Shown here piece after piece: positions 15,180-23,231 of a DNA stretch of 51,443 bases. The stretch covers positions 1 to 51,443 of IMG/VR virus record IMGVR_UViG_3300044712_000723; one strand, written 5' to 3'. A program made the position numbers and the translations under genes. Source of the stretch: a virus. The notes beneath the pieces are model-generated. The model worked only from the letters and a program-made list of their open reading frames with translations. It ran no database searches and was not told the origin of the DNA. Positions within the stretch are counted from its first letter, which is position 1. Every line of letters starts with the position of its first letter.

Positions 15180-15548
15180 ATGAATTACATCAACAGATCA
15201 TCAAAAAAAGACTTAGTTCTTTACCGATCAAAGAAAATGATTGAAAGTAAACAGGCGATAATTAATTCCGATCATATACTTAAGTTATGTTGCGAGTATT
15301 ATAACATGCCTGTAAATCTAGTTAAATCTAGGACAAGAAAAAGGGAGATTGTACAGGTTAGGCAAATTGCAATGACTTTAAGTATGTTTTATACCGATGA
15401 GTCTCAGGAAAGCATAGGATTAAATTATGGAAATTATGATCATGCTACTTGTATTAATGCAAGAAAAACGGTTAATAACTTACTTGAGACTGACAAAGTT
15501 TTTCGGACTCAATATGACGACATTGAACGCCGTTTAAAACACGCTTAA
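15180..15548 (+). CDS. Stand-alone DnaA domain IV-like DNA-binding protein
   Basis: 122 residues. From about residue 50 the sequence RTRKREIVQVRQIAMTL, then QESIGLNYG-NYDHATCINARKT is the DnaA C-terminal DNA-binding domain (basic loop and HTH, DHATV signature, here DHATC). The ATPase domains are missing. Such proteins occur in Bacteroidota phages and may recognise DnaA-box-like sequences in phage or host DNA, for replication or for interference with host initiation. Confidence 0.8.
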   Translation: MNYINRSSKKDLVLYRSKKMIESKQAIINSDHILKLCCEYYNMPVNLVKSRTRKREIVQVRQIAMTLSMFYTDESQESIGLNYGNYDHATCINARKTVNNLLETDKVFRTQYDDIERRLKHA

Positions 15549-15598
15549 CACTTTGAAATATAAATAATTATTTGTAAATTTAGGGAGGAAATAAAAGT

Positions 15599-15721
15599 AT
15601 GAGAAAAGCAATTAAACGTACAAAAATATATTGGGTATTCAGGCGTTTTATCATAAAAAGATTTGGGTATTATAACTGGATATCACTTTATATTTGTTTA
15701 GGCTTAATTAATAGTAGATAA
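15599..15721 (+). CDS. Small basic hypothetical protein (40 aa)
   Basis: ATG 15599 preceded by an unusually good Shine-Dalgarno-like AGGGAGG six bases upstream of the AT-rich spacer. Arg/Lys-rich N-terminus, then a hydrophobic segment ISLYICLGL. Unknown function. Confidence 0.45.
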   Translation: MRKAIKRTKIYWVFRRFIIKRFGYYNWISLYICLGLINSR

Positions 15722-15747
15722 ACATTAACACTCTAAAATAAACAGCT

Positions 15748-15972
15748 ATGACAGTGCAGGAATTAAAAAAAGACATCGAAGCATATATTAAAGAACATAA
15801 TTATACATGGACATTCGACGAAATAATCGATCAATTAAACAGGTATAATTACGGATTTTACGTCAGTCATACTGCTAAAGAAATTATAAAAGCTTTTGAA
15901 TCACGTATTTATCAAATTAACGGAAATAGTAAATATTATGGAAACCAAGGAACTAAAAGAAAAAATAATTGA
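15748..15972 (+). CDS. Hypothetical protein (74 aa)
   Basis: Helical N-terminal 50 residues (VQELKKDIEAYIKEHNYTWTF) resembling a small winged-helix-like or HTH fold, with a basic tail TKRKNN. Overlaps the next gene by 35 bases in another frame. Confidence 0.5.
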   Translation: MTVQELKKDIEAYIKEHNYTWTFDEIIDQLNRYNYGFYVSHTAKEIIKAFESRIYQINGNSKYYGNQGTKRKNN

Positions 15973-16324
15973 AATTATAGGTTTTATGATGGAGCCTGAT
16001 CGGGCTAAATGTAAAGCCGAAGAAGTGCTTAAATTAATCGAACCTGAATTAGTCAAAGCTAAGTTAGGCGCTGCGCTGGAAAATTGGTGTAATGAGCTGT
16101 TTGATTGTGTTGACGAAGGATTAATGCCTACAAGGGCTTTGTTAGCGTTACGGGTCTTATTAGATCGGAAAATTGACGGTTGGGTTTCTGTTAATGACAA
16201 ACAGAATCCAATACCAACAAACGAACCTTTAGAAATATTGTTCGAAAGTGGATATATTATGGATTATAATAATAAAAATTGGCCTATCGAAAAAGTTACC
16301 CATTGGAGAATTAAAATAAAATAA
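15938..16324 (+). CDS. Protein with C-terminal DUF551-like domain
   Basis: 128 residues from ATG 15938 (the longer frame to 15896 overlaps the upstream gene). The N-terminal 80 residues are helical; the last 45 (GWVSVNDKQNPIPTN... VTHWRIKIK) match the DUF551 pattern W-I-x-V-x-D-x-x-P ... VTHW. A second DUF551-like gene lies in cassette 3 at 50103. Function of DUF551 is unknown. Confidence 0.65.
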   Translation: METKELKEKIIEIIGFMMEPDRAKCKAEEVLKLIEPELVKAKLGAALENWCNELFDCVDEGLMPTRALLALRVLLDRKIDGWVSVNDKQNPIPTNEPLEILFESGYIMDYNNKNWPIEKVTHWRIKIK

Positions 16325-16326
16325 TA

Positions 16327-16725
16327 ATGAAAAAATTTAGAGCTTTTGATAAATTGCAAAACAAATTTTTACATCCTTATCCTGATGGATTTACTATTTT
16401 AGGCGAAACAACTTGTTTTGATATAATAGGTCAACAATTAAAAGAGTCTACGCCAAATAAAACTACACTCGAAAGATTAAATGATGTCGTTATTACTCAA
16501 GCCATAGGTATAAAAGATGTTAACGGTTTGGATATTTACGAAGGCGATATTATTGAAGACGCAGCTGGTAGACTATGGGATGTCGTATATTACGAAAGGC
16601 ATGCCGGGTTTGTCGCGTCGTGGATAAAGGAAGGCGTTAACAACAGCTATAAAACATTTGACAGTTTTAAATTATGTCAATTGCCTTTTGAGATTAAAGG
16701 AAATATTTTCAACCCTCTAAAATAA
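16327..16725 (+). CDS. YopX family protein
   Basis: 132 residues. MKKFRAFDKLQNKFL, then AIGIKDVNGLDIYEGDII (about 56-73) and the terminal GNIFNP are the YopX fold signature, a small phage/plasmid beta-barrel protein of unknown role common in early operons. Confidence 0.8.
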   Translation: MKKFRAFDKLQNKFLHPYPDGFTILGETTCFDIIGQQLKESTPNKTTLERLNDVVITQAIGIKDVNGLDIYEGDIIEDAAGRLWDVVYYERHAGFVASWIKEGVNNSYKTFDSFKLCQLPFEIKGNIFNPLK

Positions 16726-16730
16726 AATAT

Positions 16731-17024
16731 ATGTTAGATTCACACAGAAAAGGATTTGCGGTAATGAATGAAAAGTTAACCGCCTACTCATTTGATGATG
16801 AAAGTTTAGAATGTTGCAAAAAATATTGCAGATATGGTGATGTGATAGCTGAACGAATTCCGTATAAAATTGGGTATTCAATTCGAATTGTTTGGCATAA
16901 ATTCTGGAAACCTTTTCATTTTAAATACGACCAAAAAAATATTCTTTGGCTTCATTGGAGTATTAGAAAAGAGTTTTCGCATAAAACTGGCAAAGTAGTT
17001 TATAGAAAATGTTCTTCAACATAA
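16731..17024 (+). CDS. Hypothetical protein (97 aa)
   Basis: Begins six bases after the YopX gene; ATG 16764 is an alternative start giving MNEKLTAYSF. Aromatic- and Lys-rich with a cysteine pair (LECCKKYCRYG). No family recognised. Confidence 0.5.
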   Translation: MLDSHRKGFAVMNEKLTAYSFDDESLECCKKYCRYGDVIAERIPYKIGYSIRIVWHKFWKPFHFKYDQKNILWLHWSIRKEFSHKTGKVVYRKCSST

Positions 17025-17084
17025 TTCATAAAACAATGAGAAAAATCAGTTAATTTCATTTCAACTAACAAAACATATGAGTTT

Positions 17085-17351
17085 ATGGAAACTAAAAAAA
17101 GTGAAGAAACAGAGTATTATTTATCAATGTTTGCTGAATTGAATGAGCTAACACATCGTAATTTCGCGGAAATTCTTAGCGCAATGCGACGGTTTACCCA
17201 GGCAGCGGTAAAAATTAACCCGGAAATGGGAGTAGAAGGACTGGATTTATTTTACGACATCAGTCTAATTTTAAATTGCCTTCAGAAGTACAATCACGAT
17301 ACATTGGAGTTGTCGAAAGAAAATAAACAAAGATTAATGTTAACTGAATAA
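17085..17351 (+). CDS. Helical hypothetical protein (88 aa)
   Basis: Entirely helical (ETEYYLSMFAELNELTH ... FAEILSAMRRF). Last gene before the noncoding RNA block; its 3' end nearly touches the RNA promoter. Function unknown. Confidence 0.55.
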   Translation: METKKSEETEYYLSMFAELNELTHRNFAEILSAMRRFTQAAVKINPEMGVEGLDLFYDISLILNCLQKYNHDTLELSKENKQRLMLTE

Positions 17352-17361
17352 GATATTTAAT

Positions 17362-17393
17362 TTTGCAATTCTCACAATTTTTGCCTACATTTG
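17362..17393 (+). promoter_or_regulatory. Strong Bacteroidota-type promoter for the RNA block
   Basis: TTTG (17362-17365), 20-nt spacer, TACATTTG (17386-17393): a near-ideal TTTG-N19/21-TAnnTTTG promoter with no ORF directly downstream, pointing to transcription of the noncoding block at about 17400. Confidence 0.75.
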
Positions 17394-17435
17394 TGGTATA
17401 ATTTAACAATCGGTAGTAGGTTTGTTGAGTTCTTT

Positions 17436-17546
17436 GAAAGTGTTTTCGACGCATGAAAATGCTAAGTCGGATGGGTAGAAAGGTTAGCCCAAGGTTACGA
17501 CACCTTAACAAAAAAAGTCGGGGACCCTTTCGTCGAAAACACTTTC
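17436..17546 (+). ncRNA. Structured noncoding RNA with a perfect 16-bp closing stem
   Basis: GAAAGTGTTTTCGACG (17436-17451) is perfectly complementary to 17531-17546. Inside, a GNRA hairpin CAT-GAAA-ATG (17452-17461) follows directly, then a hairpin AAGGT/ACCTT (17491-17506) and a potential long-range pairing AAAGG (17479-17483) with CCTTT (17526-17530) adjacent to the closing stem. Minus-strand frames through here look like shadows. I do not recognise the RNA. It lies between a strong promoter and a tRNA. Confidence 0.65.
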
Positions 17547-17578
17547 TTTTAAACGAAGTTCATTGAATAAAGATAAAT

Positions 17579-17651
17579 AGCGGGGTGGTGAAATGGTTAT
17601 CATGTAGGACTCATAATCCTAAGTCTGTCGGTTCAAATCCGACCTCCGCAA
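17579..17651 (+). tRNA. tRNA with CAU anticodon (Met, or Ile2 after modification)
   Basis: A full cloverleaf can be drawn: acceptor 17579-17585 with 17644-17650, D-arm GTGA/TCAT with GG in the loop, anticodon stem TAGGA/TCCTA with loop CTCATAA (anticodon CAT), T-arm GTCGG-TTCAAAT-CCGAC, discriminator A at 17651. CCA is not encoded (next bases CAA). Position 1:72 is A:A, unpaired as in initiator tRNAs, but the 11:24 pair is U:A as in elongators. Whether it is Met, fMet or lysidine-modified Ile2 cannot be decided. Confidence 0.88.
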
Positions 17652-17783
17652 CAAAGCGCGCTAAGTAGACAAGTGGGTACAGTTATCCGGTTGACGGATT
17701 GAATAACCGAGGCCCTAAAGACCGCATTAGAATGGACTAAACGATGAGTAAAGAATCCTAACCCTAATGCAAAAACAGAAATG
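17652..17783 (+). ncRNA. Second structured noncoding segment
   Basis: No plausible ORF. Stems visible: a hairpin in which GTTATCCG pairs with CGGA and ATAAC (around 17680-17708), and GCATTAG (17724-17730) with CTAATGC (17764-17770). It follows the tRNA directly and ends at a terminator-like hairpin, so it may be processed from the same transcript. RNA family not recognised. Confidence 0.4.
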
Positions 17784-17836
17784 AAAGGCTAAAGGACTGG
17801 TGTAGCAGGTCTGACCTATAGCACAGTAGCCTTTTT
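17784..17836 (+). terminator. Terminator-like hairpin ending the RNA block
   Basis: AAAGGCTA (17784-17791) pairs with TAGCCTTT (17827-17834), with inner pairing including AGGT-CTG-ACCT, followed by T residues to 17836. Confidence 0.6.
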
Positions 17837-17863
17837 AAAAGCGAATAACAATGCATCATATAA

Positions 17864-18070
17864 GTGATAACAGACAAGCAAATATCAATTGTTGCTTTCA
17901 AATCGAAGGGAAAAAAAGTTTCCACACGCGATGAGGCCGATGCGGTTGAAATCAGAACCGACAAAGGACACATGTCTTCGTTTTATCACCTACACAAACA
18001 GACTTATAACAGACAAAGAAAGTTTGAAAAACCAGTAAGCAAATGGGAGATGCTCCCGGAGACAGTTTAA
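17864..18070 (+). CDS. Hypothetical protein (68 aa, GTG start)
   Basis: Only GTG 17864 is available as start; a stop precedes it. Content (KQISIVAFKSKGKKVSTRDEADAVEI) is plausible protein. An overlapping 27-codon frame from ATG 17851 is the weaker alternative. Function unknown. Confidence 0.4.
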   Translation: MITDKQISIVAFKSKGKKVSTRDEADAVEIRTDKGHMSSFYHLHKQTYNRQRKFEKPVSKWEMLPETV

Positions 18071-18072
18071 AC

Positions 18073-18357
18073 ATGAAAACAACCAAAATATTACTTATTA
18101 TACTGATAATTAATGTTATATTGGTTATAATTACCTCTTGTTCTGCTAAGATAATCCCTAGTAAATACGCTGTTGTTAAATCTGTCAAGCAAATCGAAGG
18201 TGGTTATTTAATTTTAAGTCAACCCATTTTTAAGCCTATTGATGGATATTATTTACAATCAGATCAACCAATTATTAATTTTACAATTAATGATACTGTT
18301 TATATAAAGCGAATCAGAACTGAATCCAGGAACGAAGTAAGACTATTTAAACTATAA
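18073..18357 (+). CDS. Putative small lipoprotein
   Basis: 94 residues from ATG 18073. N-terminal KTTKILLIILIINVILVIITSC has a signal sequence and a lipobox-like IITSC, so it may be lipid-anchored. The remainder is beta-rich (YLILSQPIF ... FTINDTVYIKRI). Located between the RNA block and the terminase genes; a possible cell-envelope moron. Function unknown. Confidence 0.5.
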   Translation: MKTTKILLIILIINVILVIITSCSAKIIPSKYAVVKSVKQIEGGYLILSQPIFKPIDGYYLQSDQPIINFTINDTVYIKRIRTESRNEVRLFKL

Positions 18358-18361
18358 AGCA

Positions 18362-18520
18362 ATGGAAGAAACTTACACACTCACCAAAACCCAAATAGAA
18401 GAAGCGTTTAAAAAATACAACGCAGCTTATTTGGCAAATCCGGAAAGCTTTTCGGCTATTACCGAGACGTCGCATTTTAGGCAAGCGGAGTTGTTGATTG
18501 GGTTTTTAGAAAGTGAATAA
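18362..18520 (+). CDS. Small hypothetical protein (52 aa)
   Basis: ATG 18362 to TAA 18520, helical (TLTKTQIEEAFKKYNAAYL). Ends two bases before the terminase small subunit. Conserved placement upstream of terminase suggests a real gene. Unknown role. Confidence 0.5.
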   Translation: MEETYTLTKTQIEEAFKKYNAAYLANPESFSAITETSHFRQAELLIGFLESE

Positions 18521-18522
18521 GT

Positions 18523-19023
18523 ATGGGAGCGCCGAAGGGGAACCAGTACGCTAAAGGCATAGGAAGACCGACGAAGTACAAAGAAGAGTACGACGATCAG
18601 GTATATAAACTTTGTTTGCTAGGCGCAACAGATAAAGAAATAGCCGATTTTTTTGAAGTATCAGAGTCGACTATTAACGAATGGAAGCGTGATTATAAAA
18701 GTTTTTCGGAGTCCTTAAAAAAAGGAAAATGGTTAGCTGATGCTAATGTAGCTGAAAGATTATATCAAAGAGCATTAGGTTATGAGCATCCTGAAGACGA
18801 TATAAAGGCTTACATGGGTGACATAATAATAACTCCCACAATAAAACATTACCCACCCGATCCAACGGCGGCAATATTTTGGCTTAAAAACAGACAATCT
18901 GCTAAATGGAGGGACAAGCAAGAAGTAGATATATCAAATCCAGACGGGACACTTAATCAACTGCCGCCGGTAATTTATACAATACCTGAACATATAATTG
19001 AAAATTTAAAGCAAAAAGGCTAA
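18523..19023 (+). CDS. terS: Terminase small subunit
   Basis: 166 residues. MGAPKGNQYAKGIGRPTKYKEEY is the usual start of this family, followed by an HTH (GATDKEIADFFEVSESTINEW, about 37-57) and the late PDPTAAIFWLKNRQ-KWRDKQ typical of terminase small subunits. Recognises phage DNA and delivers it to the motor encoded 13 bases downstream. Confidence 0.88.
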   Translation: MGAPKGNQYAKGIGRPTKYKEEYDDQVYKLCLLGATDKEIADFFEVSESTINEWKRDYKSFSESLKKGKWLADANVAERLYQRALGYEHPEDDIKAYMGDIIITPTIKHYPPDPTAAIFWLKNRQSAKWRDKQEVDISNPDGTLNQLPPVIYTIPEHIIENLKQKG

Positions 19024-19036
19024 AAAACTTTCAAAA

Positions 19037-20533
19037 ATGCAAACGTCTCGACGGGACAACTTTCAATCTTCAATAAACACTCTTTCTTTACCGCAATTAC
19101 AAATAATAATTTCAGTTGAACAAATAAATCTTTTTTTAGCTGGTGTCGGGTCAGGCAAAACACATTTAGATGGACATGTGTCATATAGCTTTATTAAAAA
19201 CTTTCCGGAGGTATTAGGATTTATAGGTGCAAACACTTATGATCAATTAAATACATCCACTATATTTAGGATTAGAGAAGTTTGGAAAAGCATTGGAGTT
19301 GTCGAATATGACGATAAAACTGGAATCGGACATTATGTTGTAAATAAACAGCCTCCCAAGTGTTTTAAAAAGCTCCATGATTCATTTATATCTTACGATA
19401 AGATTATTTCTTTCATTAATGGAGCCACTGTTTTTTTAGGCTCCATGGACAATGCAAAGGCTCATGATGGAAAAGAGTTTGGTTGGGCCATTTTGGATGA
19501 AACAAAAGATACAAAAGAGGATGATGTAAAAGACATTATCTTAGCTAGGTTAAGGCAAAAGGGAATATATATCAAAAACGATGAATTTACGACTGAAATA
19601 ACAGATAAACCGTGTTGTCCTCTTTATATTTCCACTTCTCCTGCCAAGGTTGATTGGATAAATAATTGGTTTGAGCTCGACAAAAACATCCAAGAAATAC
19701 AAGATAAGATTTACGATAATAACGATTATTTTGTTAAAAGAATGCCGAATAAGCTATGCGTAATATCGTCGACATACCATAATGAACACAACCTTCCAAA
19801 CAATTACATTGAAAACAAGCGTCTGGATTGGACTAATGAGAAGTTTAAAACCCTTATTTATGCTAACCCATTTTCTCAAACAGGATGTGAATATTATTCA
19901 TCGTTTAATCGTATTATTAATGTCGGGAAAGTAGGGTATAATAATGAATTAGCCTTACATATAAGTTTTGACTTTAATTATGTTCCTTATAATTCATGCT
20001 CAATATGGCAAATAGAACAAAAACATGGGATATATTGGGTTTATGGAATCGATGAAATAGCCCTTAAAAATCCAAGGAATAGTGATGAGGATGTTTGTAA
20101 TACATTTATTTCAAGATATAAGCATAAACATAAGGCCAGCTTATTTGTCTATGGAGATGCAACAGGCAAAGCCGGGACCACATTAAATAAAGAATCAAAA
20201 AGTCACATAGCTAATCTGGAAAAATATCTCTCATCGATGCTTAGCAATACATCAATGAGAATACCTAGAAGCAATCCCACTAATGATTCAAGACGCGATT
20301 TCATGAATAGAATTTTTGAAAATAAATTACCCATCCGAATAGTTGTAAGCGAATCTATGCATTATATGATATCTGATCTTAGTTATACAAAGCAGGATTT
20401 AATTAATGGAGGCAAGGATAAGCATATAGTTACCGATTCGGAGACGGGAGAAAAGTACCAAAAATACGGACACTTTGGTGATAATATGGAATATTTTATT
20501 TGTGAATGCTTCAAAAGTTATTTTTTAAAATAA
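19037..20533 (+). CDS. terL: Terminase large subunit
   Basis: 498 residues. Walker A GVGSGKT (36-42) and Walker B with GWAILDET (D154-E155) form the packaging ATPase. The C-terminal half carries acidic residues of the RNase H-like nuclease (SFDFNYVP near 313 and VYGDATGK near 373). Packages DNA into the prohead with the adjacent small subunit. Confidence 0.92.
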   Translation: MQTSRRDNFQSSINTLSLPQLQIIISVEQINLFLAGVGSGKTHLDGHVSYSFIKNFPEVLGFIGANTYDQLNTSTIFRIREVWKSIGVVEYDDKTGIGHYVVNKQPPKCFKKLHDSFISYDKIISFINGATVFLGSMDNAKAHDGKEFGWAILDETKDTKEDDVKDIILARLRQKGIYIKNDEFTTEITDKPCCPLYISTSPAKVDWINNWFELDKNIQEIQDKIYDNNDYFVKRMPNKLCVISSTYHNEHNLPNNYIENKRLDWTNEKFKTLIYANPFSQTGCEYYSSFNRIINVGKVGYNNELALHISFDFNYVPYNSCSIWQIEQKHGIYWVYGIDEIALKNPRNSDEDVCNTFISRYKHKHKASLFVYGDATGKAGTTLNKESKSHIANLEKYLSSMLSNTSMRIPRSNPTNDSRRDFMNRIFENKLPIRIVVSESMHYMISDLSYTKQDLINGGKDKHIVTDSETGEKYQKYGHFGDNMEYFICECFKSYFLK

Positions 20534-20554
20534 TTTGCCACTTTTTTTGGCAAA
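20534..20554. promoter_or_regulatory. Inverted-repeat operator candidate B
   Basis: TTTGCCA-CTTTTTT-TGGCAAA, perfect 7-bp arms with 7-nt spacer, one base after the terL stop and upstream of the portal gene. The -7-like TACCTTTG lies just downstream. Confidence 0.65.
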
Positions 20555-20561
20555 AATGTTA

Positions 20562-20569
20562 TACCTTTG
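20562..20569 (+). promoter_or_regulatory. Putative late promoter -7 element
   Basis: TACCTTTG matches TAnnTTTG; TTTG at 20534-20537 lies 24 nt upstream within operator B. Transcription would begin only a few bases before ATG 20582, giving a very short leader. Confidence 0.45.
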
Positions 20570-20581
20570 AAAACAAAAACA

Positions 20582-22390
20582 ATGACGCCCGAACTTGCCC
20601 TTTCTTATCTTGAAAATATCGTTAAATCTGAAGCCACATTAAAGCATTACAAACGTCGTGTTGAGTTAGCAAAAGAATATTACGATTATTACACCGGCAA
20701 ATTAGATGATCGGTTGAAAAAGATAATCTCCAGAGAGTCTGACATTGAATTTAACCAAAGAAAAGATCTCACAAACCATGTAAGTAAGGCAATTCTAAAC
20801 AGCGCCAAACTACCATTTCTTAAAGCAGCAAGAAAGCAACCACTAGTAAGAAAGATTGACTTTGAAACTCAGAACGCAGAAACTAGGCGCAAAGAATTAA
20901 ATGATTTTATTGCCAAATACAATGGCGATAAATCTTTAGATCAGTTTATGGAGCAAATGATTGTTGAGTATAATTTCATCGATCCTAATGCTTTCCAGAT
21001 TGTCGAATTTCAACCTAATACAGAACTTGAGAAAGCAAAACCTTATCCTTTTATAGCCACATCTGACCAAGTCGTTGATTACAATTACATCAACGGTATA
21101 ATTGAGTATGTAATTGTCAGATTATCGATTAAGTTCATCGAAAAAGACAAAGAAAAAGACGGCTATAAATACACTCTTTATCAAGGTGCGCAAACAATAG
21201 TATTTGAACAAGTAGGAATCGATTATATTGAAGAGGGTGCGGATTTCTTTACTGATGAATTAAAGAAGTTTAAAATATCTACATTTGATGTTCAAACGGA
21301 TGGCGATCCGGAATTAATGCCTGCAGCAATTCAATTTGGTTACATACAGGACCCTGAAACGCAATACGAAACATACTTATCAATATTTGATTGTGCTTTA
21401 CCTTATTTAAGGAAGACTTTAAAAACAAATTCAGAGCTTGACCAAAGTATGGCAATGATGGCCTTTCCACAACGTTATAGATATGTACCTAATTGTACCG
21501 CCCAGGGGTGCAACCGGGGCCAATTGCCAGACGGTAAAGATTGTCCCGCATGTGGAGGAACAGGCAAAGCAAAAACGCATAAGGGCTCACAAGACATTCA
21601 GGAATTTAACCTACCGAAAGATCCACTTGAAATAATGGACCTCGCTAAATTAGCTTACGACCATTCACCTAATATCGAACTACTAAAATTTCAGGATGAG
21701 TATATCAAAGGCTTAAAAATAGATATTCATAAAACTATTTTTAATTCTGATGTTTTCACAACACCAACCGTAACGCAAACTGCAACAGAAAGTATTATTG
21801 AAGTCGATAATATGAATGACACTCTTTATTCATTCTGCAGGCGTTATTCTCAGATATGGCAATTCAATGTTTATTTTATTGGAGTTTTTACCGATAATGT
21901 AAAGGCTTCAAAAGACGGATCAGATATTATTATTCAGCATAAATTCCCGAATGACCTGAAACTAAAATCACTTACTGATCTGATGTCAGATTTAAAGGCG
22001 GCTTACGATTCTAAAGCCTCTGTAAGTACTATCTCTGCAATCGAAGACGATATAAATGAAATTCTTTATTCAGATCGACCCGACGAATTGAAGAAAATTA
22101 AGATTCAGCAAAACTTCAACCCATTCAAAGGATACACACCTGATGATATTCGTTACTTCTTTGCTTCTGGATTAACCACAAAGTTCAATCAGATTCTTTA
22201 TTCTAACTATGCTAATATTTGGCTTGACTTAGAGAAGGAAACGGACCCTTGGATTTACGACATGGAGGAACCCAAGATTTGGGATCTAGTAAAAGGCAAG
22301 GTGTCTGATTTGATCGCAGCCATAGAAGCTGAAAAACCAAAGGAGGTAATGAGATTGGATTTTAACAACCAAAATACACAAACAGCATGA
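20582..22390 (+). CDS. Portal protein with zinc-ribbon insertion
   Basis: 602 residues from ATG 20582 (a TTG at 20567 overlaps the -7 element and is disfavoured). Located directly after terL and before head genes, with portal-like N-terminus (YYDYYTGKLDDRLKK ... NHVSKAI) and long C-terminal helices. Residues about 304-325 hold CTAQGC ... CPACGGTG, a DnaJ-like or rubredoxin-like metal knuckle. Forms the ring through which DNA enters and leaves the capsid. Confidence 0.8.
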   Translation: MTPELALSYLENIVKSEATLKHYKRRVELAKEYYDYYTGKLDDRLKKIISRESDIEFNQRKDLTNHVSKAILNSAKLPFLKAARKQPLVRKIDFETQNAETRRKELNDFIAKYNGDKSLDQFMEQMIVEYNFIDPNAFQIVEFQPNTELEKAKPYPFIATSDQVVDYNYINGIIEYVIVRLSIKFIEKDKEKDGYKYTLYQGAQTIVFEQVGIDYIEEGADFFTDELKKFKISTFDVQTDGDPELMPAAIQFGYIQDPETQYETYLSIFDCALPYLRKTLKTNSELDQSMAMMAFPQRYRYVPNCTAQGCNRGQLPDGKDCPACGGTGKAKTHKGSQDIQEFNLPKDPLEIMDLAKLAYDHSPNIELLKFQDEYIKGLKIDIHKTIFNSDVFTTPTVTQTATESIIEVDNMNDTLYSFCRRYSQIWQFNVYFIGVFTDNVKASKDGSDIIIQHKFPNDLKLKSLTDLMSDLKAAYDSKASVSTISAIEDDINEILYSDRPDELKKIKIQQNFNPFKGYTPDDIRYFFASGLTTKFNQILYSNYANIWLDLEKETDPWIYDMEEPKIWDLVKGKVSDLIAAIEAEKPKEVMRLDFNNQNTQTA

Positions 22391-22653
22391 TTCAAAAACT
22401 AATCAATCTATTTAAGAGAGATTCCCTTTCAAAGCTTATCAAAAAAGCTGATAAGCGTTATTATGAAACCGGCAAGCAATATTTAGTATTACCTTTTAAT
22501 AAAAAAGGAAAGCTTATTCTTGTTCACGGAACGACATTCCTTAATGGCTACAATAAGAAAGCCAAAAAGATGGGGTATCCAAAAATGACTTATCCTCAAA
22601 TGCTCGAAAAAGCAGTATATAAAACTAATCCAGGAACATTAAATAAGCGATAA
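22387..22653 (+). CDS. Conserved head-region hypothetical protein
   Basis: 88 residues, basic, with TTFLNGYNKKAKKMGYPKMTY. Overlaps the portal stop by ATGA and the next gene start by one base. I have the impression that this small gene accompanies portals in Bacteroidota phages. Role unknown. Confidence 0.6.
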   Translation: MIQKLINLFKRDSLSKLIKKADKRYYETGKQYLVLPFNKKGKLILVHGTTFLNGYNKKAKKMGYPKMTYPQMLEKAVYKTNPGTLNKR

Positions 22654-23231
22654 TGTTTAAAAATAAATATTTAAATAATGAAGGTTATATAGTTGGCAAG
22701 GGTCCAAGTTTACAATATTTAACCGAATCATTTTTTGATAATGGGCCTATTATAACTTTAAATGAATCTATTCTAAAAATAGAATCCTTCAACTTGTCTA
22801 ATGATATATTTGCAATGCAAAAGGACGGGCCAGGGTGGGACTTAAAAATAAGAAATAATTGCCCTATAAAAACATGCAATAAATGCCCGTATGGAATGCT
22901 ATACCCTAAAAAGGCTAAATTATTAATACATAAACATGAATCCGAGTTTTGTTTACCTGACTATAAAGAACGCTATGAATTTGATAATATTAAATTAGGA
23001 TTATTACCGGATCATTTTTCAGCCTTATCTGCCTATAAACTATTAAGATATATGGGATGTAATAAAATAATTTTTATTTCATGCGATAGTTATGTTAATA
23101 AAAATATAGATACATACATTCCGAATATTGGGGTAACCGCAAAAGATAATGGATATTTATTGCAATATGATATTTTAAAAAAGTATGTCGATTGTGAAAT
23201 AGAATTTAAAACACCAATGGAACATGCCTAA
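22653..23231 (+). CDS. MptE/DUF115-like protein of the glycosylation island
   Basis: 192 residues. The start YIVGKGPSLQYL (12-23) resembles the VGnGPSL motif of 6-hydroxymethylpterin-pyrophosphokinase-like/DUF115 proteins that occur with glycosyltransferases. A cysteine cluster (NCPIKTCNKCPYG, about 69-81) and a later Rossmann-type MGCNKIIFISCDSY follow. First of four overlapping genes that interrupt the head operon. May supply or recognise a sugar donor; inference. Confidence 0.6.
   Translation: MFKNKYLNNEGYIVGKGPSLQYLTESFFDNGPIITLNESILKIESFNLSNDIFAMQKDGPGWDLKIRNNCPIKTCNKCPYGMLYPKKAKLLIHKHESEFCLPDYKERYEFDNIKLGLLPDHFSALSAYKLLRYMGCNKIIFISCDSYVNKNIDTYIPNIGVTAKDNGYLLQYDILKKYVDCEIEFKTPMEHA

Noticed and set aside
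17724-17770. Hammerhead-like ribozyme (GATGAG ... AAAGAA)
   Set aside because: The core CUGAUGA and GAAA are not present in proper order with three stems.
17436-17836. Assignment of the RNA block to GOLLD, ROOL, tmRNA or RNase P RNA
   Set aside because: Location near a tRNA and ornate folding are similar to GOLLD/ROOL, but the length and visible elements do not let me match any family, and RNase P or tmRNA core motifs are missing.
17764-17973. Minus-strand 69-residue frame in the RNA block
   Set aside because: Covers a hairpin terminator and the next gene in antisense, with no ribosome site or family resemblance.
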